A stretch of 64,000 nucleotides of DNA from Owenia fusiformis (Eukaryota > Annelida > Polychaeta > Sabellida > Oweniidae). Below are positions 12,101 to 24,100 of this stretch, one piece after another. The notes beneath the pieces are model-generated. The model searched no databases and was not told where the DNA came from. It saw nothing but the letters and a program-made list of their open reading frames with translations. The translations under genes were made by a program, and so were the position numbers. The DNA lies in the NCBI GenBank assembly GCA_903813345.2, contig CAIIXF020000001.1, positions 20,787,915 through 20,851,914 on the forward strand, read 5' to 3'. Position 1 is the stretch's first letter, and each line of letters begins with the position of its first letter.

Positions 12101-15100
12101 AGGACCTCATCTACAGACTTAAAAAATTGTATCATATTATATTTTAGGTGTCTGTCAGTGTAATTTGCTAGGATCATACGGTGGAACATGTGATCCACGT
12201 ACACGGCAGTGTGTTTGTAAACCAGGAGTAGGGGGATTGAGGTGTGACCGCTGTGAGCCTGGGTTCTGGGGATTGCCAGACATTGCAAATGGCAAAAGTG
12301 GATGTACACGTAAGTTTTTTGAATTCTGTATTTTTTGTAAAACCGAACTGTGACAAATGAACCGGTTGAATCTGAGGAATTCAGTATCCATTATACAAGT
12401 GATACCAACAAGAATTTAAAGAGAAGTTATCAGCCTTAAAAAAATTTTGCAATTTTGTTTGATGTGAAGTTTTAATCCTGAGATAATTTACTAATGTACC
12501 AATAATTCTCTGATGTAGCCTTTGAATATGAATTATTAATTACTCAATGAGTAAGATTGTAATTGGAATCTAGGGTATCATGCAATAAAACCACCAATGT
12601 CTGAAATGTAACACCTTTAGTTGAATGCTATTGTGTATTATCACACCTGAAGTGAACTGAAGTTGGAAGAACAGAGAATACTCAAAATCTTTGTTCATAA
12701 TGGTGGGGAGCATCTTTACTCGGTTCCTGTCAGTTGCAGTGAAGACCGAGCATGCAAAGATGGGTTGGGAGGGGCTAATCAGCCTCTCAGCTCTGGAAAA
12801 TATTGCAAATCGCAACTCCCAGATAACATTCTTAAGTTCTTCCAAAATTGTTCATATTGTCTACACTGTGTATTGTTATTCAATCAATTTTGAGAAATGT
12901 CTTTGTTTGATCCTTTGTACCTTTATTTTATAACAGCCTGTGGATGCAACATCTTTGGCTCACAAAGGGATGACTGCGAACAGATGGATGGCAAGTGTAT
13001 GTGCAAGAAAGGAATATCAGGACCCAAATGTAACGTCTGCCCAGAAGGAAAGGTCCTTGGTCCCCAAGGATGCATGGATCGTAAGTAACGTTTAGTTTGT
13101 GTAAAATATTTCAAAAATCGACACTTAAATGTCAAACTAATGCAGAATTGAGCACTGTTAATGGTGAGCCTAAAGCTCCATGAAATGGAAATACCAACTT
13201 GACTTGAAACAATTTGAAACAAATCTACCGTATATCTGATTTACATAATTTTCCAGTGTTTTGTTTTGTGGAATGTTTTCATTGTTTATGAATTGTACTA
13301 TACATGCATTGTGTTTATTGTATTAACATTTTTCAAAGTTTAATTTTGATGTATGATTGTTCGTGTCACGATGCATTTCTTGACTGTGTATGGTTCAATA
13401 ATTCCAGCTATTGATGCCTTGAGAGGTAATAGAGTAGTTATAGAGTCAGTGAAGTAAATAAGTTGTTTGCAATGGTGCAATATAGCACCTACTTCACAGT
13501 CACTGGTGCAATATAGCACCCTCACCAAAACACTTGTGCAATATAGTACCCCATCCAATCATTGCTGAAATATATAGCACCCCACTGAATTATAGTTGCA
13601 ATTTGTCCCCCTCTCAAATTATTGGTCCAATATAGCACCCTACTCAATTATTGGTATATTGTATCACCCCATCCAATCATTGGTTCAATATGGCACCCCC
13701 ACCCAATTATTGGTGCAATATATCACCCCCATCCAATCATTGGTGCAATATGGCACCCTCACCCTATTATTGGTGCAATATATCACCCCAATCCAATCAT
13801 TGGTGCGATATGGCACCCTCACCCAATTATTGGTGCAATATATCGCCCCCATCCAATCATTGGTGCAATATGGCACCCCCACCCATTTATTGGTACAATA
13901 TATTACCTCCACCCCATAAGTGCAATACAACACCCCCCCCCCCCATCTACCACCACCCTATCATTGGTACAAAGAATCCTTACAAATTTTATTTCACAAT
14001 ATTGTCACAAAAATGTTTGAAAAGTATCACTCAGTTCGTGATCGTGATGGCATGTTTGATGGATTGAAATTATAATGGCATAGCACTGATTTGCACATTA
14101 GACTCACAAGCAAGTTTAGGATTTTGTCAGATGAGATGCCACAAAGTACTCACAAATGTATTGCCACGAAGTACTCACAAATAAGTTGTCACAGATTTGT
14201 ACTCACAAATATGTTATCGCAAATGTGTACTCACAAATGTTGCTTATGTTCACATCACTTTCTCGCTTTGTTCAACATCAATTCATTGCTCAATCTACTG
14301 TTTGCTTTAATGTTTTTTTCCCAGAGAGTATTGCAATGTAAATTTTCCCAGAGAGTATTGCAATGTAAATTTTCCCAGAGAGTATTGCAATGTAAATGAG
14401 TGCTCTGCCAATGCCAAGTGTCCACAGATTAAAAATAGACCAAAGAAAATGTCATTTATTAACCTTGATATTTTGCAAATTTGATTTGCTTTAATTTGAC
14501 AACTATGTCTATTTAACTCAATCAACCCTTCTGAATATATAATTTTATAATTCAGGGTGAAAGTCTTTGGACACTTTGAATAGAGAATGGTCTATCTTGT
14601 ATGTCAGTCTGGGAAGGGCCCATATCTTATACATAAATCTTCTATATATAAATCTTCTATATAAACCTGAGAATGGTTTATCTTGTATTTAAAATCTTAG
14701 GCAATATCTGTAGATGTAGTATAATAGAAGGTTCTGATGTAAAAGGACTTTTAATGAATTAGTTTCCCGCTGATATTAGTGCCCCACAATGGGTTATAAT
14801 GGATTGGTTGTGGTTTGGTGACTATGGGAGACCCCTAGGACTTCAAAAGTACATGCATATATATCTCCATATATACATATGTACATAAACTGTGTACATA
14901 TTCTACTACTTTTATTCTATATTTTAACATATCCTTTGCAATAATGCATTACCATGAACTGACCACTGTTAATTGTAGAAATCTGAATTATTATATTGTT
15001 GAGATTAACAAGGGCAGAATCATGATCTTAATTTTGTCTAATCAGATGAACCTTTCATTCATTATGATATCCTCTTTGTGCTACTCTATGCTAGCAGTAG

Positions 15101-18100
15101 TTAATACCTCCAAACATTGTAAAGTTACGGATCAAAACAATTACTCTTTTGTAGATATTCTCATATTATTGCAAGATTGAATTGTGGATCTATAACTTTT
15201 CAATTTTTGAGACATTAAACCACTTACATGTACTGATGTATACTTCTCAATACTAACATGTGTTTCTTGTCCTCCTTCATCTAGCTGAATATGTAAATGG
15301 GCATATGCGTGGTCGCATGCGACAAATATATCAATGGTTGCAAGGTTTGGCTTTTTAAACAACCAAGCATCATTTCTAGATTTCCTGACACTATTTAGGT
15401 CTGATAATGACCATAAAAGGAGCATTTCTGGAACATATCATAGAACCACGATTCATAAACGACTTTGGAAAAAGAATTTGAGATTGATGAATCACAGGAT
15501 CTTAATATATTCTGGAATTGGTCTGCAGAGGCAGTGATATTGTACAATAACCATGTACCAGACTCATGAACATGTACTTGCCATATCAACACGATAAAGG
15601 TTAACATTTTCACTGAGTCTGTGTTTTCAGTCACCTGCAGAAAAATAAATATTTTTTCATAAGCATTTGATTTTTCCAGATAGTCAGATTCTATTTTCTC
15701 AGACATGGCTATAACAATATAACTGTCTAAACTTATATTTTCTAATTCAACTTTTAATCTAGAATTGTGTAACCACTTAAAGGCAAAGTTTGGTCTCAAA
15801 TGATATAAACCAAAATCTGTCTCCAAATATTCTCTGGTGCTCTGATGTTCTTAACTTCTTCATCGGGTCATCAAAGATGTGTCCATTTATGTAGTGTAAT
15901 TTACTTTACTTTAATGTACTGTGGTGTCTTAGTTTTATTTTGTGCATTAATAATAATTAATAAATTATTAAATAGTATAAATTTTTATATATTTCACATT
16001 TATTTGCTAAGAATACAGTTTTTTATTCATTCTTTGAACATTTTACATATTCTTTAAATGCCTCTAGAAGCTTGAAGTATGTTTGTATAATTTGGATATT
16101 TTACAATTTAAAGTACCAAAAGATATTTGAATTTATTTGTCTATTTCTGCGTATGATTGATTTTATTTTTCATTCTTTCTACATATTAGTTTCTTTTAAC
16201 TTTTTATTTGATGAATCAACACAAATGGCAACATTTGAATCTTATCAGCATGTAAAAAGTACTTATGTCAATGTTGCAGTACTGTACGTGTGAAACCCAG
16301 TGGTTATTTTAAAACTTATTTAGACACTGTACTGTATTCTTTCTTGTTTGTGTTTTACAGCATTGTCAAAATTTTCTAGTATAGTTACATTATATTTTTC
16401 AAATAATAACATTTTTAATAAGGATTTAGAACAAAGTAGAAATCACAAACTGTCTCGTCTCTTGTTAACTGTCTCGTCTAAATTATGTTCTAACAATTCT
16501 GTATTTATAGCTTTATACTAACAATTAATGTGGTGTTCACTAAATGTGCTGTTTACTAAATGTTCTGTTCACTAAATGTGCTGTTCACTGACAGCTTCTC
16601 CTTCTGTGATTGAAACTCTTCAAATTGTGATTCTGTATTCTGTAAACGAGAAGAATATTCACAACTGTTTTATACCAAATATGGTATGTGACATACATGT
16701 GTTTATAATTTCCTTATATGGGTATACTCTATTCACATGTACTATATATGGGTATAATGAGTATGTCATACACTACAATAACAAAGTGAATATCCGTTCT
16801 TGTTGGGTATGGGAATTTTTGGGGAAAATTTGATTCCGAGATATTTTCCCCACTGTAAATCAGCAATAATATGACCACTATAGTCTTATATAATCCTTAT
16901 TTTGATATTTGTAGATAATGGTAAAATGCCCGCCAGCTCATGTAGAGACATCAGGTGTGAACATGGTGCGTCATGTCAAGTGATGAATGGAGTAGCAGAG
17001 TGTGTTTGTCTCCCAACATGCCCTGCAACGAATGCTCCCCCAACGATGGTCTGTGGCACAGATGGACAGACCTATGGGTCAGAATGCCAGCTTAGATTGT
17101 TCGCATGTAGGCTACAGAAAAATATACAATTAGCTGGGAAAGGAGCATGTGGAATGAGTAAGTTTTATTCTTCATATTGAATTACGTTTTAAATGTTTTT
17201 TAATTCAAAATGGTTGCCTAAAACAGGAATTCGCAATAATTTAAATATCTCTTCAAAGTGTGGTTACTATTCTACATTAGATCACAAATTGTATCGTCTT
17301 CATGAGTTGTTCTTTTGATACTCCTTAAATGGTTACCCAAATGCTTAAATTGGTAGAAAATCTGATTTCTCATGAGGAGAGTAGATGGTAAATATTATAT
17401 TGTAACATATACAGATTTAAAAATATTTTTTTGTTGGGATTTTCTACTCTGTAGAGTTGCCATTTTATGGTCATTAATAATTCTTTCAATTTTTTTTCCA
17501 GATGGCCCCATGCTACCGACTGCCGCCCCCGACAACCGCAGAACTCGTAAAGTTACCCGGCATGTTGCAACCACACCTGATACGCCAAAGACGAAGCATA
17601 TAGCCCTTGAAGATGAATGTTTATTCGACTCTGATTGCATGGCAAAAAACAGCAGATGTCTTTATAATCGCTGTAAATGCAAACCTGGATTTTTCCAGAC
17701 AGATAATGGAAAAATGTGTTCTCGTGAGTAAACATTTGTTACAGATATTACATTTTTACATTTTGATAGAAGGATATTGGTGGTTTTTATCTTTTCATGT
17801 TGTACTTCATTGAGGATCTTCAGTGTTTTATGCACTTTTTGAATTTGTTATTTTGTACAGAATTGTCTTTCATGATAGACTAGGATATTACCACTATACA
17901 GTACCTCTTTTTCTGGGCACCTTGTAATATTTTGATATACATGTAGTAATTTTTATTTTTGTGTTTTCTTGAATATCATGCCTCACTTTCATTTTCTACA
18001 CGTAAACCACTTTTTTCATTTGTCTTTTTTCATTTGTCACAAATATTGTCTTACATAACATCTTGGGTAAACATTGCAGGGTCATCATTTAAACGAAACA

Positions 18101-21100
18101 TACGCTGAAAAATAATGAAATGATTAAGAAATTAATAGACTAAATATCAAATCTAGCGGAATCAAGAGAAATCGAGTGAAATAAACATGACCCTACAGAT
18201 ATTTACTCTCAGATGTATTTTTAGTTGTTACTTGAATGTTTTTTGGTTTATTTCTTCTGATGGCGCTTTAGCTGAGATGATTGAAGTAGATGATAATAAT
18301 GCTGAGATAGACATTGACCTAGATGCTGGAAATCTTTTGGACAATGATGATCTGTATGAGGTTCAACCAGAAACCTCTCCTGAACCAGAACCCACACCTA
18401 AATCTGAATTAGACATGGAAAAAATAAATTTTAATAAGTTCAAAGATTTGAAGACTTTATATGAGGATCCATGCGCAAGCTCACCATGTAAAAAAGGAGG
18501 CACCTGTATACCAGATGATAAACTTTTATCAGGGTTCAAGTGCAAGTGTACTAAAGGCAGACGGGGAGATCTATGTCAGAAACGTAAGTGAGATTACATG
18601 TAAGAATATACATCATTGTGAGAGGTTACTATGGTTACAGCCCAGGTAAATTGTCTCAGAGAATACAGCAATATTTGATGTTGTCCAAAAATGTAATTAA
18701 CAATTTTTCAGATCAACTTCTTCCAAAAAATTCAGTTATTTTCAAATTCAAATCCACTTATAAAAACTGATATCTCAAGTAAAAATGATTTTACTATCTT
18801 CCCTTACAATGAATAATTACATTTTTGGATGTGTATCAAACTATTCAAACAAATGGCCTGAAGTATTAAATCTCTCTTATTTAGACATGGTATTTTGAAT
18901 CAACAACAATCAACAATTGGTCAATTAATCATTACATTAAGGTGGCTTTGTATAAAAAACCTCCTACCTCATACCCACCTACCCACCTACGTGGGACATG
19001 ATACAGTCATTGATGGGTTCAATTTTAAAGATTTTTAAATCTCAAAATAGCTATAATTATTAACATTTCTACAATTCCGGCTTTATTTTATGACTACACG
19101 GATCACAGATCCATAAATAAAGGCATATGGGTGTATTGTAATGTGTAATGACCCAAGGGCGCCCCAGGGGAATAACTATCTAACGACCGCGAGCATAGGT
19201 CCAACAAGCCAGATAAAGAAATTGAATGAAAGTGTGCTAAATTCGATGCCCCGAGTGGGAATTGAACCCAGCTGGGCTGTAGTAGCAACTTGCTATCAAG
19301 GGTCGTTACAAATGCATCCATAATTATTATAAACTAAGATATAATAAACTAAGATCTTTAAAATTGAACCCTTCAAAGACTGTATCATGTCCAACGTACG
19401 TGGGTAGGTGGGTATGAGGTAGGAGGTTTTTTATACAAAGCCCATTAAGGTTGATTTTTAAGCCACGGATGTAGGACTAATGATATGTTAATGCATGGAA
19501 TTGCATTATAATGTCACTCACCATCTGTGATATGACACTGGGCACCATATAACATTATATCGATCGTATATACACATTACTAACTCCATCTCATTTGAGC
19601 GTGTTTTAAAGCTATAGATGGCAGCACAAGTATGCAAGCCACGCTGACTGTCACATACACGGCTCAGTTATCAAGCATACAGAATGAATATGCTCATTTT
19701 ACAAGAACATCATATTCATTTAATAGATTGATGTAAAAGAAATATATTTTAACAGAAGATGTTATTGTAAGACCAGCTGTTACATACATAGTGTAGTTTG
19801 GTCTGGGAGGGAATGGCTGTCCTACTTACAATTACATTTAGCCTATGCAGAGAATCAATCTGTGATTAATACTTAAATGATCAACGAAATGGAATCTCAT
19901 GATTAACCTTCTGTTTTTTATCTTCTAATTTTAAAAAAAAGTTTCTTAGTTTCCTGTATAATGTTGTTTTTTAGATGTCATTTATGTTCTTGATGTTTCC
20001 TATAAATTATTCATTACTATTCTAATATATTCCATAATTTTTACATATAATTGAATAATAATTGTATTTTGTCCAGCATGATTTTTGATATAAAGTTCCC
20101 AGTAGATTTTATTATTTCAAATATGTTAGTAATGATATATGTTAAATATTTATATTATCGTTAATATCTTCATTCCTCCTGTACTTAATATCCCTCCCTG
20201 TTTTTGTCTTTGTAGGTAGCAAAAAACAACGTAAAAAATCTAAAAAAAATAAAAAAGATCGTATGTAGTCTCATCCTAAAAAATATCGCTTCCTCTATGT
20301 ATCATAATTTTCATTTTATTTTCCTTTATACGCTTCTAACACACACCTCCAAAACCTTTATTTCATGTTCAATTTCACATATTTTCTTTTACTGAATCTC
20401 ATTTTATTAACCTTATAAGCTGTATTATTATTTTATTTAATTGTGCCACTTTGTCAAAACTTATATCATGGAATTATTCAATTTTTTATCAGATTGATTG
20501 TTTCTGAGCTGTGAAAACTTGTAAAATATTTTGTAAATATTATGTACAAAAAAATCTTTTAATGTTGTAAGGTTTTCATGTTTATATCAGAGACATTCAT
20601 TTTCATCAAAACTTCAGAAAATCTCACAATTTTATATATTATCTCCGCCAGTAGTAAAATATGTAATAAAATGTCATCTTTTTATCATATGACATTTTAC
20701 ATTCATAGCATAATACAAATTTAAAAAAAAGTACATTTGCAGTGAAAAAGTTGCATCATTGCTTGTTTTGGCGGGGTGTTGTTATCCCAACTTATTGTAT
20801 GGACATTTACACCTTTATCATTATTAAAGGCATTAGAATGCTGATCGTATGAAGCTTATTACTGAGATACTTGAATCCTTTGTCCAAACTGCATGTTTGA
20901 AGCTATCCATTTTATCATATGGACTGGTCAGTTATGCTTGATAATCCCCGCTTTGTATTATATTTGATAACAAGTACATCAAATCAGTATTACCCATAAG
21001 AAACTACAATATTAAATAACAAAAAATGAACCGCAAAATAATCAATTTTAATCATTCTATATCTACATTATCTTCATAATTTTAGTTTTCTATTAGTTCC

Positions 21101-24100
21101 TCAACTTTTGTAGACTTAATATTCTCTTAGAAACCTCATATTTATGTACTTCCTAGTTATTTATTTTACCTTCTAGTTCTTTATCTCGTAGAATTGTATG
21201 CTTGTATAGTGCATAAGTTGTTTGTTCTTTATGTTGCTTTAATGGTTAAGTTCTGCTATTGCTTGCTATGTAGTCGCATTTGGTGATGGGAACTCCGCTT
21301 CATCAACTTCATCCCATATCATCACTGACACTGACAACCCTCCACTCGATAACGACTTCCCGGAAGACCTTGATGATGTCACAGTGGACAACGATAAAAA
21401 TGACGTCATCAAAAGTGAGCAAAGAGATGCGCCATTTGGAGGAATGCTGGGAAAAGGTTTGTCTTGGATTTATCATGTGTGAGCAGCACTGGCTTCATTT
21501 TCACTTCCTCCAATTTGCCGTCCTTTCAGCTATCAACACCGCTCTCTGTTCAAACAATAATTACTATAGATAAACAATAAAGCATAGTTAGAGAACTTAG
21601 CATATTTACTTTAAAATTTTACAACTTTATTTGTAGGACTATCTTTGGTAGATGCAGAAACTAACCTTTCGTACATTACCTATACGTTTATGTAGAAACC
21701 TCCCAGTAATAGATCGTATATTTTTAGATGTATTTTACCAGTCATGATTTATTACATGTAATTAATTAATATTTCTTTCGTCTTTATCATATGCACTCTT
21801 TGATTTTTGAATGTAATTAACACTGATTTAACATGTCATTTTATTTTAGTTTGATTTTCATATTCTAAAATACTCACAGGTTTTATATTTGATACTGTAT
21901 CTGCTAACTACACTAACAGTTTTAGCTTTGTCTTCTCAAGGGTACATGTACCTGGTTTGATATTTTTTATGTAATCAGTGTTATATGAGTTCACTTGAAT
22001 TTTTGTTCATTTCTTTCTTTGTGTTTTCTATAAAAACCACAAGCATTTTATAAAATGTTGATTGCACAAATAGTGAAAGAGTTGACATTAAACCCCTTGG
22101 ACTAAAATACAAAATGTTGCATGTGCATGCAAAGTCACCTTTTGACTGATTTCAGAACTAGATGAAATATCATTACCTGAATCTGAACCAAAAGCTCCAG
22201 AAAATCTGGAATTGGAGCCAAAAACTCCCGAATCAGAGCCCGAAACTCCATCTCCTGAACCAGAGTCTCAAACAACTCCCGAACCAAAGTCTGAAAATCT
22301 CCCAGATATTATAATTATCTCACCAGATGATGATCTGAACTTTAACAATGATACTGAGATAACTGCTGTAGTCGTAGAAGTGGTAGATGTTTGTAGTTGT
22401 AACCCCTGCATGTACGGTGGCACCTGTCAACCTGACCCTGATGTGGAGGCTGGCTTCTTATGTCTCTGTCCTTCGGGAAAGGGAGGCACAGTTTGTGAGG
22501 ATGGTGAGCTACTGAACTCTACAGAGGCCAGATTTTTGTACCATCCTAGTTGGGATTTGTCTTTAATCATTGTTCTGTCATATTGTTCAATGTGGTGCAA
22601 TAATGTGACAGGTCCTATCTTAAGATCATATGATACTCTGGTCTCTGTATCTCTAGTATCTCATACCATCTGAGGTGCATTGTTTTTTTTTATTTAATCT
22701 TTATTTTTTCATTTTTCATTTGCTGAAATAAATTTTTAGATGTTGTACATCATTTGTTTCAATGGCTTGGAGTGAAAAGACACAAAGAGCAACAACAAGT
22801 GAAAAAAATCCATATGTTCTAACTTCATTGAGTTTAATTGCCAATGATCTGCATTGCTATAAGTTGGTTTATTGTTTATGGCTTCCACAGATGAAATGGG
22901 ATTCTAGCACTGTGTTTCAAATGCGGAGAGAATATGTAAAATAACATCTATTCTAATTGTTATCTCTTAGCCTTTAAATAATCGTCAGTATTCACATTTT
23001 TACATTTGTGATAATTATTAGTATTCATTTTTCCCCAAAATTATAATCATTAATTTTTGTTGAATGTTTTAGCCAGAAAATATTTGATATATAATTTAGT
23101 AGGTTTTGTAATACATGATTATTACAAAACTAAACACAATGTTCTAGGAATGTTTTCTGGTCTAACTGTAACACGAAAAACAAAACTGCAGAAATTTTAA
23201 ACAAACATTTTTAACCTATTGAAAAACCTAGTTAAAGCTAACAATTTCTGTGTTAGAGAATGAAACCTCAGTTGGCCATTTCTGTAGTTTTGTTCGTTTT
23301 GCACGCCTTGGTATGTAGTGTAGGGTTTACTTCTTCTAGAGGTTGAGATGGTTACTATGGCCCCACTCCCCACAACAAACTCTCCTTCTGTATCAACTGC
23401 ACCTACAACCTCAATGGAAATCCCTGATAATTCAACCTTAGGTAGCAATTCTTTCATGTCTAACTTCTTATCTTGTTGTAGTAGTAACTATAGATATTTT
23501 CCTATTCACATAATAGTCTTATATGTGACTCTTTTCTGTCTTATAATGCATGCATCTCAAACCAAACACAGTTTTTTATTCGTTATTCTTTACTTTTAGT
23601 ATTGGCTTCGAAAGACCATCATATGCTTTTGTTATTTCAAAAATATGTTGTAATGCCACAGCTAGTTAATGTTCCACATAGGGCTTATGCCTGATGATTT
23701 TACCATTAGGCAGTACTCTCTATGATGGCTATATACCTGGCCAAGGACAAAATCATTACAGGCCTATCCCAACTTTCTGATCCATGAATTCAGATTTGTC
23801 ACATATACAATGACTCTTCCAGATGTGAAGTTCTCAGTACCATCATTTGCTGGCCATTCATACTTGGAGTTTAATAAACTTGAGAAATCTGTAAAAGAGG
23901 TCAAAATCACCTTAGAGTTCCGCACCCTCAACATGGATGCCCTGCTGCTTTACAATGGACAGAACGCTGATGGAAAGGGAGATTTTATATCTATCTCAGT
24001 GAAAGATGGATTTGTTGAATTTCGGTATGTGACCTTACAATTAAATATTCAGTGAACTCAATGTTTTGAATTTATCCAGGATTTTATCCAATTTTCTAAG

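Larger units (their letters stand above)
13081..16914. other. 3.8-kb agrin intron with tandem repeats and antisense open frames
   Basis: Long AT-rich intron between the second laminin-EGF and the last Kazal domain. It holds the arrays at 13470-13935, 14131-14245 and 14325-14398, and an antisense coding-like block at 15228-15826 (see findings). The stretch 15840-16600 is very AT-rich with nothing recognisable. Confidence 0.6.

Noticed and set aside
13596-14067. Three overlapping open frames of 107-138 codons
   Set aside because: By-products of the 30/60-bp minisatellite at 13470-13935.
14398-14445. Cys-containing frame [11 protein letters not shown] as a vestigial Kazal exon
   Set aside because: No acceptor gives this frame in the required phase, and no second half of a Kazal domain follows.
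16597-16643. Possible extra agrin exon ([12 protein letters not shown] frame) before Kazal e
   Set aside because: 47 nt does not keep phase between 13080 and 16915, and the surrounding sequence has no coding character.
19141-19322. tRNA gene
   Set aside because: A B-box match is present but no cloverleaf with a convincing anticodon arm; it sits inside a foldback element, so a SINE is the better reading.
21415-21456. Extension of the acidic exon to a GTTTGT donor
   Set aside because: The phase would fit, but GTGAGC at 21415 is the stronger donor; kept only as a possible alternative site.
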